DNA of 61,063 bases from Mucilaginibacter sp. UBA5151 (GCA_002413785.1 DHXR01000043.1:4621-65683); one strand, 5' to 3'. Shown: positions 16,576 to 25,138, counted from the first letter of the stretch. The notes: generated from the letters alone by a model not told the origin. Translations and numbers: made by a program.

Positions 16576-17259
16576 ATGGCAATTGAATTAGAGCCCTCAT
16601 GGCTGCAGGTTTTAGGTGATGAATTTGGTAAAGATTATATGGTACAGCTGCGCCAATTTTTAAAAGACGAGAAAGGGGCAGGCAATAAAATATATCCAAA
16701 AGGCGGCGATATTTTTAATGCTTTCCAAAAAACACCTTTTACCGGCTTAAAAGTAGTGATCCTTGGCCAGGACCCTTATCATGGTGAAAAACAGGCCCAT
16801 GGTTTATCTTTCTCAGTACAAAAGGGCATTACCATTCCGCCATCATTAAGAAATATTTATAAAGAACTGCAAACAGATATTCCCGGTTTCGTGATCCCCA
16901 ACCATGGCGACCTTACCGAATGGGCCGAACAGGGTGTACTATTATTAAACGCAAGCTTAACAGTTAGGGCCGGCTTACCAGGCTCGCACCAAAAAAAGGG
17001 ATGGGAGGTGTTTACAGATAACGTCATCAAAACAATATCCGATAAAAAAGAAGGCATTGTATTTATATTGTGGGGGGCTTTCGCCCAGGCCAAAGCAGCG
17101 CTGATAGATCAAACGAAACACCATATCATCAAATCCCCGCATCCGTCACCATTCTCGGCACATAGTGGATTTTTCGGTTCCAGGCCATTTTCGAAAACAA
17201 ATGAGATTTTGATGAAAGAAGGGAAACAACCGATTGACTGGCAAATTAGCCCCCTCTAA
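16576..17259 (+). CDS. ung: Uracil-DNA glycosylase
   Basis: A family 1 uracil-DNA glycosylase of 227 residues that removes uracil from DNA for base excision repair. The water-activating motif is GQDPYHG (Asp66), the uracil-binding Asn is in LLLNASLTV (Asn125), and the catalytic His189 lies in the Leu-loop motif HPSPFSAHSGFF. Length and ATG start are normal. The last three codons and the stop (ISPL*) are formed by a dispersed repeat that also makes the terminator hairpin, the same arrangement as at the end of tsaB. Confidence 0.96.
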   Translation: MAIELEPSWLQVLGDEFGKDYMVQLRQFLKDEKGAGNKIYPKGGDIFNAFQKTPFTGLKVVILGQDPYHGEKQAHGLSFSVQKGITIPPSLRNIYKELQTDIPGFVIPNHGDLTEWAEQGVLLLNASLTVRAGLPGSHQKKGWEVFTDNVIKTISDKKEGIVFILWGAFAQAKAALIDQTKHHIIKSPHPSPFSAHSGFFGSRPFSKTNEILMKEGKQPIDWQISPL

Positions 17260-17286
17260 ATCTCCCCCGGTTGGGGAGACTTTTTT
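17248..17286 (+). terminator. Terminator made by an AGCCCCCTCTAAATC repeat, copy 1
   Basis: The repeat begins AGCCCCCTCTAAATCTCCCC and ends in a stem (CTCCCC / GGGGAG) with loop CGGTT, followed by ACTTTTTT. It encodes the last codons and TAA of ung. A copy with one mismatch in 35 bases lies on the opposite strand at 29014-29048, where it ends tsaB. Confidence 0.8.
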
Positions 17287-17298
17287 AATATTGGAATT

Positions 17299-17331
17299 AG
17301 ATTTACGAAGTTTTTAAAACTTCGTAAATCT
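17299..17331. repeat. 33-bp perfect palindrome, AGATTT...AAATCT family copy 2
   Basis: AGATTTACGAAGTTTT (17299-17314), one central base, then its exact reverse complement (17316-17331). The outer six and central four bases of each arm match the palindrome at 13712-13744. The six bases between differ but remain perfectly paired. Confidence 0.85.
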
Positions 17332-17344
17332 TTGATTTTGCAAA

Positions 17345-17424
17345 TAATGAATTATACCATTCATGAAAATCCGCACAAGCTAAATTCGTGAAAATTCGAA
17401 ATAATTCGTGAAAATTCGTGCCTA
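17345..17424. repeat. AATTCGTGAAAATTCG word repeat
   Basis: AATTCGTG occurs at least three times in about 60 bases (TAAATTCGTGAAAATTCG, AATAATTCGTGAAAATTCG), directly after the palindrome at 17299. It is related to the words at 872-1003. Confidence 0.6.
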
Positions 17425-17425
17425 T

Positions 17426-17896
17426 TTAATACTCCAGCGGCACTATCGGCTCTTTCTTACTTGTTGACATAATCATCATGGTTTGAAAAGTTTTAACCAC
17501 GCTGATGCGGCTGATCTTTTCCATGATGAGTTGTTCGTACGATTTTATGTCGCGGACGTACACTTTCAATAAGAAATCACATTGCCCGGTTACATGGTGG
17601 CATTCGGTAACCTCTTTGATGTTTTGAATCTCTTCTAAAAATTTCTGGATGGTGTCTTTCTGATGAAAATCAAGCGAGATCTGGATAAAAGTTTTTATGC
17701 CGAGACCCAATTTTTCTTCGTCGACCAGGGCATGGTAGCTTTTAATATATTCGGCATGTTCCAGCTTGCGCACACGCTCTAAGGTAGGCGCAGGTGAAAG
17801 CCCTATCTCGTTGGAAAGTTGCAGGTTGGTGATCCTCCCGTTCTCTTGCAGTATCTTTAGTATTTGCAGGTCTATTTTATCTAATTCGGCAGCCAT
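17426..17896 (-). CDS. Lrp/AsnC family transcriptional regulator
   Basis: A 156-residue cytoplasmic regulator of the usual family length. Residues 5-60 form the winged HTH (LDKIDLQILKILQENGRITN, LSNEIGLSPAPTLERVRKLE). Residues 70-150 are the ligand-binding RAM domain (VTECHHVTGQCDFLLKVYV, MEKISRISVVKTFQTMMIMS). It responds to amino acids in characterised members. It is divergent from the mntR-like gene, but the palindromic operator between them resembles a metal-regulator site rather than an Lrp site. The target is unknown. Confidence 0.9.
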   Translation of the reverse strand: MAAELDKIDLQILKILQENGRITNLQLSNEIGLSPAPTLERVRKLEHAEYIKSYHALVDEEKLGLGIKTFIQISLDFHQKDTIQKFLEEIQNIKEVTECHHVTGQCDFLLKVYVRDIKSYEQLIMEKISRISVVKTFQTMMIMSTSKKEPIVPLEY

Positions 17897-17980
17897 GATA
17901 CATGCAAATATATGATTTTAGTTAACCTGCAAAATAAAATTTCTTTTAAAAGCACTTTTACCGAAATAAATTTTTTGCTG

Positions 17981-18008
17981 AATAAATTTAGACAAGGCTA
18001 AATTTATT
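17981..18008. promoter_or_regulatory. Palindromic operator upstream of mntR-mntH
   Basis: AATAAATTTAG (17981-17991), spacer ACAAGG, then CTAAATTTATT (17998-18008): a perfect 11-bp inverted repeat. It covers the -33 region and the spacer before the -7 box at 18011-18018. DtxR/MntR dimers bind AT-rich inverted repeats of this size. The location suggests metal-dependent autorepression of the downstream regulator-transporter operon. Binding is inferred. Confidence 0.65.
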
Positions 18009-18010
18009 AT

Positions 18011-18018
18011 TAGATTTG
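18011..18018 (+). promoter_or_regulatory. -7 box of the mntR-mntH promoter
   Basis: TAGATTTG fits TAnnTTTG exactly. A TTTA at 17987-17990 stands 20 bases upstream, a 3-of-4 match to the -33 TTTG. The ATG at 18024 begins five bases after the box, so the transcript would have almost no leader. Confidence 0.6.
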
Positions 18019-18023
18019 TATAA

Positions 18024-18674
18024 ATGAATACTTTAGCGGAAGAGAACTATTTAAAATCAATTTACCACCTGAGTTTGGATACTGAAAATGTGAGTACAAA
18101 CCAGTTGGCTGCGTTTATTAATACCAAGGCATCGTCGGTTACCGACATGCTGAAAAAACTTGCTGAAAAAGCTTTGATCAATTATACACCATACCAGGGC
18201 GTTAACTTAACTGTTGCAGGTGAAAAAATTGCTGTAAATATCATTCGTAAACACCGCCTCTGGGAATATTTTTTGGTTGAAAAGCTTGATTTTAAATGGG
18301 ATGAAGTACATGAAATGGCCGAAGAAATGGAACATATCTCGTCGAATGAATTAATTGACCGGCTGGATAAATTCATGGGCTATCCAAAACACGACCCGCA
18401 CGGCGACCCGATACCGGATTGCAACGGGCTGTTTAAAATACATAATCTTAAACCGCTTTCGGCAATTGCGGTAAACGAAAGTGGTGTTATTTGCGGCGTG
18501 AGGGACCATTCTCCCGCGTTTTTACAATATCTCGAAAAACAATCGCTTATCATCGGGAAGAAAATCACGGTTGCAGAAATCATTGAATTTGATCATTCGG
18601 TGGTATTGCAAACAACAGATAAAGAAATACAGATCAGCCGTGAAGTGGCTAACAATTTATTGATCGCCTTATGA
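18024..18674 (+). CDS. mntR: DtxR/MntR family metal-dependent repressor
   Basis: A 216-residue cytoplasmic regulator. Residues 1-60 are the winged HTH (LAEENYLKSIYHLS, NTKASSVTDMLKKLAEK). Residues 65-140 form the dimer and metal-binding domain (HRLWEYFLVEKLDFKWDEVH, MAEEMEHISSNELIDRL, HDPHGDPIPD). Residues 150-215 are a FeoA/SH3-like domain. The HxxxE and ExxH-type metal ligands of the family are present. Its stop overlaps the start of the Nramp transporter gene by four bases (ATGA), so the two are translationally coupled. Sensing of manganese or iron is inferred from the partner. Confidence 0.88.
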   Translation: MNTLAEENYLKSIYHLSLDTENVSTNQLAAFINTKASSVTDMLKKLAEKALINYTPYQGVNLTVAGEKIAVNIIRKHRLWEYFLVEKLDFKWDEVHEMAEEMEHISSNELIDRLDKFMGYPKHDPHGDPIPDCNGLFKIHNLKPLSAIAVNESGVICGVRDHSPAFLQYLEKQSLIIGKKITVAEIIEFDHSVVLQTTDKEIQISREVANNLLIAL

Positions 18675-20581
18675 GTAATAACCATACCCCTACCCAGTCA
18701 TTAAGTAACGTTCACAGCTCCATTGGCACCGAAAACAAAATAGGGTGGCGAAGGATGCTGGCTTTTATAGGCCCGGCCTATTTAGTAAGCGTTGGCTATA
18801 TGGACCCGGGTAACTGGGCTACCGATATTGCCGGGGGCAGCGCTTTCGGGTACCAGTTGATATGGATTTTGTTCGCTTCAAACCTGATCGCCCTCTTACT
18901 GCAATCATTGAGTGCAAGACTGGGGATAGTACGCGGCCTCGATCTTGCGCAGGCCTCGAAAAACGCCTACCCCAAATTTGTAAATTTCTGGCTTTATATA
19001 CTGGCGCAAATAGCCATCATCGCCTGCGACCTGGCCGAGGTTATCGGTATGGCCATCGGCTTGCAACTATTATTCCACCTGCCGCTCGTCTGGGGGGTGT
19101 CGCTCACCCTTACAGATACTGTATTGATGCTGTTTTTAATGAACCGGGGTATGCGCAAACTCGAAATATTTATCATGTCGATGATATTTATTATGGGGAT
19201 GTCCTTTTTGATCGAGATGTTTATAGTTGCTCCGAATGTTCTGGAAATAGCAAAAGGTTTCATCCCGAACAATCTTTTCAAAAAAGATCTGGTGAGCCAA
19301 AATATGCTGTACATATCCATTGGAATCATCGGTGCTACCGTAATGCCGCATAACCTGTACCTTCACTCCTCCCTGGTACAAACCCGGCAGATCACACGTA
19401 CCGATGCCGGCCTGAAAACCGCCATAAAATTCAACCTGTTTGATACAGCTATCGCTTTAAACCTGGCCTTTGTGGTAAACGCCTCGATATTAATATTAGC
19501 TGCGGGGGCATTTTTTAAAAACGGGTATTTCGAGGTTGCCGAAATAAAGGACGCCTATAAACTGCTTGCACATCTTTTTGGCAACCTTGCGCCAACCTTA
19601 TTTGCCATTGCGCTGATAGCTTCAGGCCAAAGTTCAACCATAACCGGTACATTGGCCGGCCAGATTGTTATGGAGGGGCATATTAATCTGCGTATTGAGC
19701 CCTGGCTGCGGAGGTTACTGACAAGACTGCTGGCCATTGTCCCGGCAATATTCACCATTCTGTATTTGGGTGAAAACGGGTTGGGGAAGCTCATCATTTT
19801 AAGCCAGGTAGTATTGAGTATGCAACTGGGCTTCGCGGTGATCCCGCTAATTCATTTTACTTCAAACCGTAAACGTATGGGCAAGTTCGCTATCAGCTTA
19901 AAAGTAAAAATACTGGCATGGTTAAGCGCCGCGTTAATTATTGCTTTAAATGCAAAATTGGTGGTTGACCAGGTAGGTGACTGGATAAAACAATACCCGG
20001 CTTCCGCAATTTGGATATATATGATTGTAATACCACTGATCCTTGCAGTAGCTGTATTGTTGGTTTATGTATTTTTAAGACCAATATTGTTTAAACACCG
20101 CGACCTGTCGGCCCAGGTGCCGCATGGCCTTGCTACAACAATTTATGAATTGAAGCCGCCATCCTATAAACACATCGGGATTACCATTGATTTTTCAAAG
20201 AATGACCGTGATTGCATCAGGCATGCTATAATGCAGGGGAATAAAGACACCAAATATACTTTAATCCATGTAGTGGAAACAGCAGGCGCCCGTTATTATG
20301 GCACCGAGGTGATGGACCATGAAACACAAAGCGACGCCGATAACCTGAATAAATATGTTGTGGCTATGATCAAACTTGGCTATAATGCCAATGCCCATAT
20401 CGGTTTTGGCAGGCCGGCAAGTGCTATAGCCCAAATTGTAACTGAAGAAAAAATTGATTTTATAGTAATGGGCTCGCATGGGCACAAAGTACTTAAAGAT
20501 CTTATTTATGGCACAACGGTTGATTCTGTTCGCCATAAAGTGAATATACCGGTCCTGGTTGTTAAGCCGCAGCCGAGGTGA
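18671..20581 (+). CDS. mntH: Nramp family Mn/Fe transporter fused to a universal stress (UspA) domain
   Basis: A 636-residue inner-membrane protein. Residues 25-480 are a standard Nramp transporter with eleven or so helices; metal-binding motifs are DPGNWATDIAGG (residues 45-56) and ATVMPHNLYLHS (222-233). Residues from about 495 to 636 are an extra cytoplasmic UspA domain (HIGITIDFSKNDRDC start) ending with the ATP-binding pattern G-S-H-G-H then nine residues then G-T-T and VRHKVNIPVLVVKP. Most MntH proteins end near 410-440 residues, so the fusion is notable. It probably imports manganese or iron by proton symport, with the Usp part possibly sensing ATP. Coupled to mntR. Confidence 0.88.
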   Translation: MSNNHTPTQSLSNVHSSIGTENKIGWRRMLAFIGPAYLVSVGYMDPGNWATDIAGGSAFGYQLIWILFASNLIALLLQSLSARLGIVRGLDLAQASKNAYPKFVNFWLYILAQIAIIACDLAEVIGMAIGLQLLFHLPLVWGVSLTLTDTVLMLFLMNRGMRKLEIFIMSMIFIMGMSFLIEMFIVAPNVLEIAKGFIPNNLFKKDLVSQNMLYISIGIIGATVMPHNLYLHSSLVQTRQITRTDAGLKTAIKFNLFDTAIALNLAFVVNASILILAAGAFFKNGYFEVAEIKDAYKLLAHLFGNLAPTLFAIALIASGQSSTITGTLAGQIVMEGHINLRIEPWLRRLLTRLLAIVPAIFTILYLGENGLGKLIILSQVVLSMQLGFAVIPLIHFTSNRKRMGKFAISLKVKILAWLSAALIIALNAKLVVDQVGDWIKQYPASAIWIYMIVIPLILAVAVLLVYVFLRPILFKHRDLSAQVPHGLATTIYELKPPSYKHIGITIDFSKNDRDCIRHAIMQGNKDTKYTLIHVVETAGARYYGTEVMDHETQSDADNLNKYVVAMIKLGYNANAHIGFGRPASAIAQIVTEEKIDFIVMGSHGHKVLKDLIYGTTVDSVRHKVNIPVLVVKPQPR

Positions 20582-20594
20582 GGAATTCTGTTTT

Positions 20595-20685
20595 TGTCAT
20601 GCTGAATGCAGTGAAGCATCTTCTACACCTGGCATGTGGCCGACTTGGCGCTTTTAGAAGATCCTTCACTGCGTTCAGGATGACA
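20595..20685. repeat. GTCATGCTGAA-type long inverted repeat
   Basis: Thirty-base arms at 20595-20624 and 20656-20685 are reverse complements apart from a few mismatches (TGTCATGCTGAATGCAGTGA against its partner). They are separated by 31 bases containing TTGGCGC. The arms resemble a palindromic repeat common in Bacteroidota intergenic DNA. It lies between mntH and smpB, both on the plus strand. Confidence 0.8.
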
Positions 20686-20766
20686 ATTTCGCCTGTTCAA
20701 ACCAAACGCCAGTTTGAATCCATCCAACAATTACGCCTAAGAAAATAATTCGCATATTTGCACCAG

Positions 20767-21216
20767 ATGGACCAGAATATATATATTAAGAACAAGAAAG
20801 CCTATTTTGAATACCATATACTGGATAAATACATTGCCGGGATAAAATTGCTGGGTACCGAAATTAAATCTATCCGGGAAGGTAAAGCCAATATAAATGA
20901 CGCCTTCTGCACTTTTATAAATGAGCAGCTTTATGTACGCAACCTGCACATAGCCGAATACAGTTACGGCTCATTCTACAACCACGAAGCCAAACGCGAC
21001 CGTATTTTGCTTCTCAACAAAAAAGAGTTAAAAAAACTTCAAACCCGCGGCGAAGAAAAAGGCTTAACTATTGTCCCCCTGGCCCTGTTCATCAGCGAAC
21101 GCGGCTTTGCAAAACTTGAAATAGGCCTCGCCCAGGGTAAAAAGACCTTTGATAAACGCGAAACGATGAAGGAACGGGATACTAAGGTGGAGATGGACCG
21201 GGCGATGAAAAGATAG
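20767..21216 (+). CDS. smpB: SsrA-binding protein (tmRNA cofactor)
   Basis: A 149-residue protein that delivers tmRNA to stalled ribosomes for trans-translation. The start is ATG 20767 (MDQNIYIKNKKAYFEYHILD). Family motifs are KYIAGIKLLGTEIKSIREGK, NINDAFCTF, HIAEYSYGSFYNHEAKRDR, LFISERGFAKLEIGLAQGKK and the C-terminal DKRETMKERD tail that binds the decoding centre. Length is normal. The tmRNA gene itself is not visible in the window. It is flanked on both sides by palindromic repeats. Confidence 0.96.
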   Translation: MDQNIYIKNKKAYFEYHILDKYIAGIKLLGTEIKSIREGKANINDAFCTFINEQLYVRNLHIAEYSYGSFYNHEAKRDRILLLNKKELKKLQTRGEEKGLTIVPLALFISERGFAKLEIGLAQGKKTFDKRETMKERDTKVEMDRAMKR

Positions 21217-21273
21217 TTAGCGGTTATCTGAAACTACCATCTCCAAACAAGTATCTATTATGGCAATCCCCGA

Positions 21274-21424
21274 TACCCCGTTGGGGTTACCCGTTTGTAG
21301 AAAATAAGATAAAAAAGCAAATTTGCCACGTCAGTGGCTACCCTTCGCGAATTGGGTAGCCACTGACGTGGCAAAAAGAATGGTTTGGATAAAATTCTAC
21401 AAACGGGTTACCCCTATAGGGGTA
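21274..21424. repeat. Nested inverted repeat with a perfect 21-bp inner palindrome
   Basis: Inner arms 21323-21343 and 21354-21374 are perfect reverse complements (start TTGCCACGTCAGTGGCTACC) with a 10-base loop TTCGCGAATT. Outer arms 21274-21302 and 21395-21424 (TACCCGTTTGTAGAA against TTCTACAAACGGGTTA, with flanking CCCC/GGGG) pair as well. The whole 150-bp unit could form a long cruciform or hairpin between convergent smpB and pcm. Further C-rich words (CCCCTTTAGGGGG) follow to 21472. Confidence 0.85.
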
Positions 21425-21472
21425 TAAAACACTTTGTCGCTGAAGCATTCCCCTTTAGGGGGCCAGGGGGCC

Positions 21473-22132
21473 TCACCACGCCTTGTCTCCCACCAGCGGC
21501 ACAAACCTAAAGGTGTCAAGTACTGTTTTTTCATAGTCGTGTTCACCAACTTTTAGCACCGTTACCATTTTTTGCGATTCCTGATCGCCTACCGGTATAA
21601 CCAATATCCCGCCAATTTTTAATTGTTTTAATAATTCCTCCGGGACGGTGGGCGCACCGGCGGTAACAATTATTTTATCATAAGGGGCATACTTTGCATT
21701 TCCTTTTGAACCGTCACCAAGAATAAACCGGGCCCTGTACCCCATTTTTTCGGGTAAAATAACAGATGTGTGATAATACAGCTTTTCCTGGCGTTCAATA
21801 GTATAAACTTTAGCGCCAAGTTCTAACAATATGCAGCACTGATAACCACTGCCCGTACCAATTTCCAGCACCTTGTCCCCTTTTTGAATATGTAAAAGCT
21901 GGCTTTGGTAGGCAACTGTATAAGGCTGCGAAATAGTTTGCCCTGCCCCTATCGGGAAGGCGATATCTTTATAGGCCTGGTTCCAAAAAGTTTCATCAAA
22001 AAAATAATGGCGCGGCACCTTGCCTATAGCGTTCAGCACATTTTCGTCTTCAATACCCTTTTTCTTTAACTCTTCAACCAGTTTTTTACGGGCGCCTTGC
22101 TCCCTATAGTTATCAATATACCTGTATGCCAT
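21473..22132 (-). CDS. pcm: Protein-L-isoaspartate O-methyltransferase
   Basis: A 219-residue SAM-dependent repair enzyme that methylates isoaspartyl residues in aged proteins. Motifs are the PCMT signature GQTISQPYTVAYQ (residues 64-76), SAM motif I VLEIGTGSGYQ (88-98), VYTIERQEKLY and the C-terminal GGILVIPVGD. The N-terminal helix YIDNYREQGARKKLVEEL is normal. It is convergent with smpB across a large palindrome. The start codon and length fit the family; the protein is probably cytoplasmic. Confidence 0.92.
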   Translation of the reverse strand: MAYRYIDNYREQGARKKLVEELKKKGIEDENVLNAIGKVPRHYFFDETFWNQAYKDIAFPIGAGQTISQPYTVAYQSQLLHIQKGDKVLEIGTGSGYQCCILLELGAKVYTIERQEKLYYHTSVILPEKMGYRARFILGDGSKGNAKYAPYDKIIVTAGAPTVPEELLKQLKIGGILVIPVGDQESQKMVTVLKVGEHDYEKTVLDTFRFVPLVGDKAW

Positions 22133-22298
22133 TTGAGGGTGCTAAGTTAATCACAGATTAGGGTTGATTTATTTGATTCCGCTGATTAAGTTAGTTTATT
22201 TAAACTAATATTACTCACATTATATAATGAATTGAAATATACACGATTGGTTGTAGCGTATTAACATCCATTACCGTATAGTTAAAAAAAACAAAAAC

Positions 22299-22649
22299 AT
22301 GAAATTATCTAAACTGCATACACTCCTATTTATCGGCATTTTGGTTTTACCTGTTATAGCAACCTTATCCTGTAAAAAGGGTGATAATAGAATCACTATT
22401 ATAAGCGGGGATGCTATTGTTATGGATATGGGAAATATAGCAGCTGATGGCTGCGGCTGGCAGATAAAAACCACGCTTACAGATAGTATTTATAGCCCTC
22501 AAAATTTAAGCGTCCAATACCAGGTTAATAACTTAAAAATTCATATTGCCTATCATAAATTAACACCAAGATTTTATTGCAGTCAGATCGCAAATTACAC
22601 CGGACCAGGTATTACCGAAATTCAAATTGATGCAATCAAACTTCAATAA
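22299..22649 (+). CDS. Small hypothetical lipoprotein
   Basis: A 116-residue protein with a lipoprotein signal (hydrophobic LLFIGILVLPVIATLSC, Cys25 as the lipidation site, followed by KKGDN). The mature part is short and beta-rich, with GDAIVMDMGNIAADGCGW and two further Cys residues that could form a disulfide. No family recognised. Its stop lies two bases from the 3' end of convergent priA, and no terminator is visible between them. The 166 bases upstream are AT-rich without an obvious operator. Confidence 0.7.
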   Translation: MKLSKLHTLLFIGILVLPVIATLSCKKGDNRITIISGDAIVMDMGNIAADGCGWQIKTTLTDSIYSPQNLSVQYQVNNLKIHIAYHKLTPRFYCSQIANYTGPGITEIQIDAIKLQ

Positions 22650-22651
22650 GG

Positions 22652-25138
22652 TTAGTAAGGGTCCACATCGGGCTGCACCACACTCCCCTTGCTTAGCCGG
22701 GTAGTTTGAAACTGCGTTATTACCTCCCTGATGATGGTTTTGGCTTTATTTACCGAAACCAGATCTTTTTCAAACTTGAGCATGATGGATTTGATGTAGT
22801 AGTTCCTTATCCTTCCGATTAAAGGAAATTCAGGGCCGATCACTCTGTCGCCGAAGTGCTTGCGTAATTCAGTGGCAAGGTAATCTGCCTGGTTATTTAC
22901 TATGGCGGGGTCTTTATGTTTTACGATGAGGTTGATAATCCGATAGAAAGGCGGGTATCTAAAACTCCTGCGTTCTTCCATCTCGGTAAAATAGAGGTCA
23001 TTGTAATCATTTTCAATTACCTGTTTTATCACGCGGTGTTTTGGATCATAAGTTTGTATCACCACTTTGCCCTGTTTGCCACGGCGCCCTGCCCTGCCGC
23101 TTACCTGCGCCAGCATCTGGTAGCTGCGCTCATTGGCCCTGTAATCGGGAAATTTAAGCAGACTATCTGCATTGATGATACCGATCACCGTTACACCCGA
23201 AAAATCCAATCCTTTGGCAACCATTTGAGTCCCTATCAATATGTCGATCTTTTTCTCTTCCAGGTCATTTAATATGGTTTGTAAAGAGTTTCTTGAGCGT
23301 GTGGTATCAAGGTCCATCCGGGCAATACGGGCATCGGGCAACAGCATAGCCAGTTCATCTTCTATCTTTTCGGTACCAAAGCCTTTATATTCCAGGTGTG
23401 TTGAACCGCAGGCCGGGCAAATTTGCGGCGCATCTTCTTTATAGCCGCAATAATGACAATGCAGTTTGCCGCTGCTTTTATGATAGGTTAAGCTAACATC
23501 GCAATTGATGCATTTAGGGGTGTAGGCACATATTTTACACATCAGCAGCGGAGCGTAGCCCCTGCGGTTTTGAAACAAAATAACCTGTTCCTTATTCGTG
23601 AGTGCCAGTTTTATATCTTCCATCAGCACGCTGGTAAAGTGCGACTGAATGGTTTTGTTCTTTGTTTCTTCGGTAATACTAACCACTTCAATCATAGGCA
23701 GCTTTACGCCGCCGTAACGTTCTGTAAGTTCGGCAAAGCCGTATTTGTTCATACGGGCGTTGTAATAACTTTCAAAAGATGGCGTAGCTGAACCCAGCAA
23801 CACCTTTGCCTTATACATATTTGCCAGGAAGATGGCCGCATCGCGGGCGTTGTAACGCGGTGCCGGATCATACTGTTTATAAGATGTTTCATGTTCTTCA
23901 TCAACGATGATCAACCCCAAATTATTAAAGGGCAAAAACACCGATGAACGTGCGCCCAGGACGACTTTATATTCATTTTTAAGCACTTTTTGCCAAACCT
24001 CAACACGTTCATTATCATTAAACCGGGAATGGTAAACGCCAATATCAGCGCCAAAATACATCCTCAGCCGTTCGATGATGTGGGTGGTAAGGGCAATTTC
24101 CGGCAACAAGTATAGTACCTGCCTGCCGGAGGCAATCATTTCTTCAATCAGCCTGATATAGATCTGCGTTTTGCCTGATGATGTTACCCCATGCAAAAGC
24201 ATTACCTCTTTTTGGGTAAATTCATTTTTAATGTGGCCGAGAACCTGTTCCTGCTGTTCACTTAGTTCAAATGTGTCTAGGTCAGCTTCCTCTTCGTAAT
24301 ATAAACGGCTTACATTTTTTTCTTCGGCAATAAATATCTCTTTTTCAATAAGCGATTTTATACTTGAATCCCCTGCGCCGCTTTCTTCTATCAATTCGCT
24401 TTTTGATATGCTTTTTTGTTGACGGGATAATTTAATAAAAGTCAAAACCGCATCTGCTTGTTTAGGCGCGCGTTTTTCGAGAATGCCAAACAGTTCCCTT
24501 AAATTATCCTGGTTGTGATAAACAGGGTTCAGGTTAATAAAAGTGCGTGTACGGGGTTTGTAACGTTCGCTTACTTCTTCCGAAATATGGATAACGTTTT
24601 TTTCGAACAGCAATTTCAGGATGGGCATTACCGTTTTTTGGCCCAGTAGTTTTATAATATCACTAACGGTTAGTTCGGGTTGAATGTCAAGGGCTTCAAC
24701 AATCAAGAACTCCTTATCATGTAATGCTGCACGGTTATAATCGAAACCTTTATTGAGCATGATCCGTGTTTCGCTTGCAAGTTTTAAGGCCGATGGTAAG
24801 GCGGCATTCATTACTTCGCCGACATTGCACATGTAGTAGTCAGCCAGCCATTGCCAAAAATGTAATTGTTCGGTGGTAACTACCGGATGGTCATCCAGTA
24901 ACTCAATGATGTATTTAGCCTGGTACTTTTCGGGGGCAAGTTTACTTATAGCGGCAATAATGGCTGTATAAAGTTTACTCTTTCCAAATTGCACTACCAC
25001 CCGTTTGCCAACCATTACCATTTCGTTCATCTCGAACGGAACCCGGTAGGTATAGTTCTTAGCAATCGCTAAAGGCAATATTACCTCAACAAAAAATGTT
25101 TCACGGTCAGTATATTGTACTTCAGCAAATTCTAACAT
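22652..25138 (-). CDS. priA: Primosomal protein N' (replication restart helicase)
   Basis: An 828-residue SF2 helicase that reloads the replisome at stalled forks. The N-terminal 3'-DNA-binding domain is followed by the helicase: Walker A GVTSSGKTQIYI, DEEHETSYK and LLGSATPSFESY. A zinc-binding insert of paired CxxC motifs follows (CKICAYTPKC, CDVS, CHYCGYK, CPACGS). After it come GTEKIEDEL, QMVAKGLDF and QVSGRAGR. Length is typical for this phylum. The start ATG overlaps the stop of the upstream DUF423 gene (TAATG), so translation is coupled. Confidence 0.95.
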   Translation of the reverse strand: MLEFAEVQYTDRETFFVEVILPLAIAKNYTYRVPFEMNEMVMVGKRVVVQFGKSKLYTAIIAAISKLAPEKYQAKYIIELLDDHPVVTTEQLHFWQWLADYYMCNVGEVMNAALPSALKLASETRIMLNKGFDYNRAALHDKEFLIVEALDIQPELTVSDIIKLLGQKTVMPILKLLFEKNVIHISEEVSERYKPRTRTFINLNPVYHNQDNLRELFGILEKRAPKQADAVLTFIKLSRQQKSISKSELIEESGAGDSSIKSLIEKEIFIAEEKNVSRLYYEEEADLDTFELSEQQEQVLGHIKNEFTQKEVMLLHGVTSSGKTQIYIRLIEEMIASGRQVLYLLPEIALTTHIIERLRMYFGADIGVYHSRFNDNERVEVWQKVLKNEYKVVLGARSSVFLPFNNLGLIIVDEEHETSYKQYDPAPRYNARDAAIFLANMYKAKVLLGSATPSFESYYNARMNKYGFAELTERYGGVKLPMIEVVSITEETKNKTIQSHFTSVLMEDIKLALTNKEQVILFQNRRGYAPLLMCKICAYTPKCINCDVSLTYHKSSGKLHCHYCGYKEDAPQICPACGSTHLEYKGFGTEKIEDELAMLLPDARIARMDLDTTRSRNSLQTILNDLEEKKIDILIGTQMVAKGLDFSGVTVIGIINADSLLKFPDYRANERSYQMLAQVSGRAGRRGKQGKVVIQTYDPKHRVIKQVIENDYNDLYFTEMEERRSFRYPPFYRIINLIVKHKDPAIVNNQADYLATELRKHFGDRVIGPEFPLIGRIRNYYIKSIMLKFEKDLVSVNKAKTIIREVITQFQTTRLSKGSVVQPDVDPY

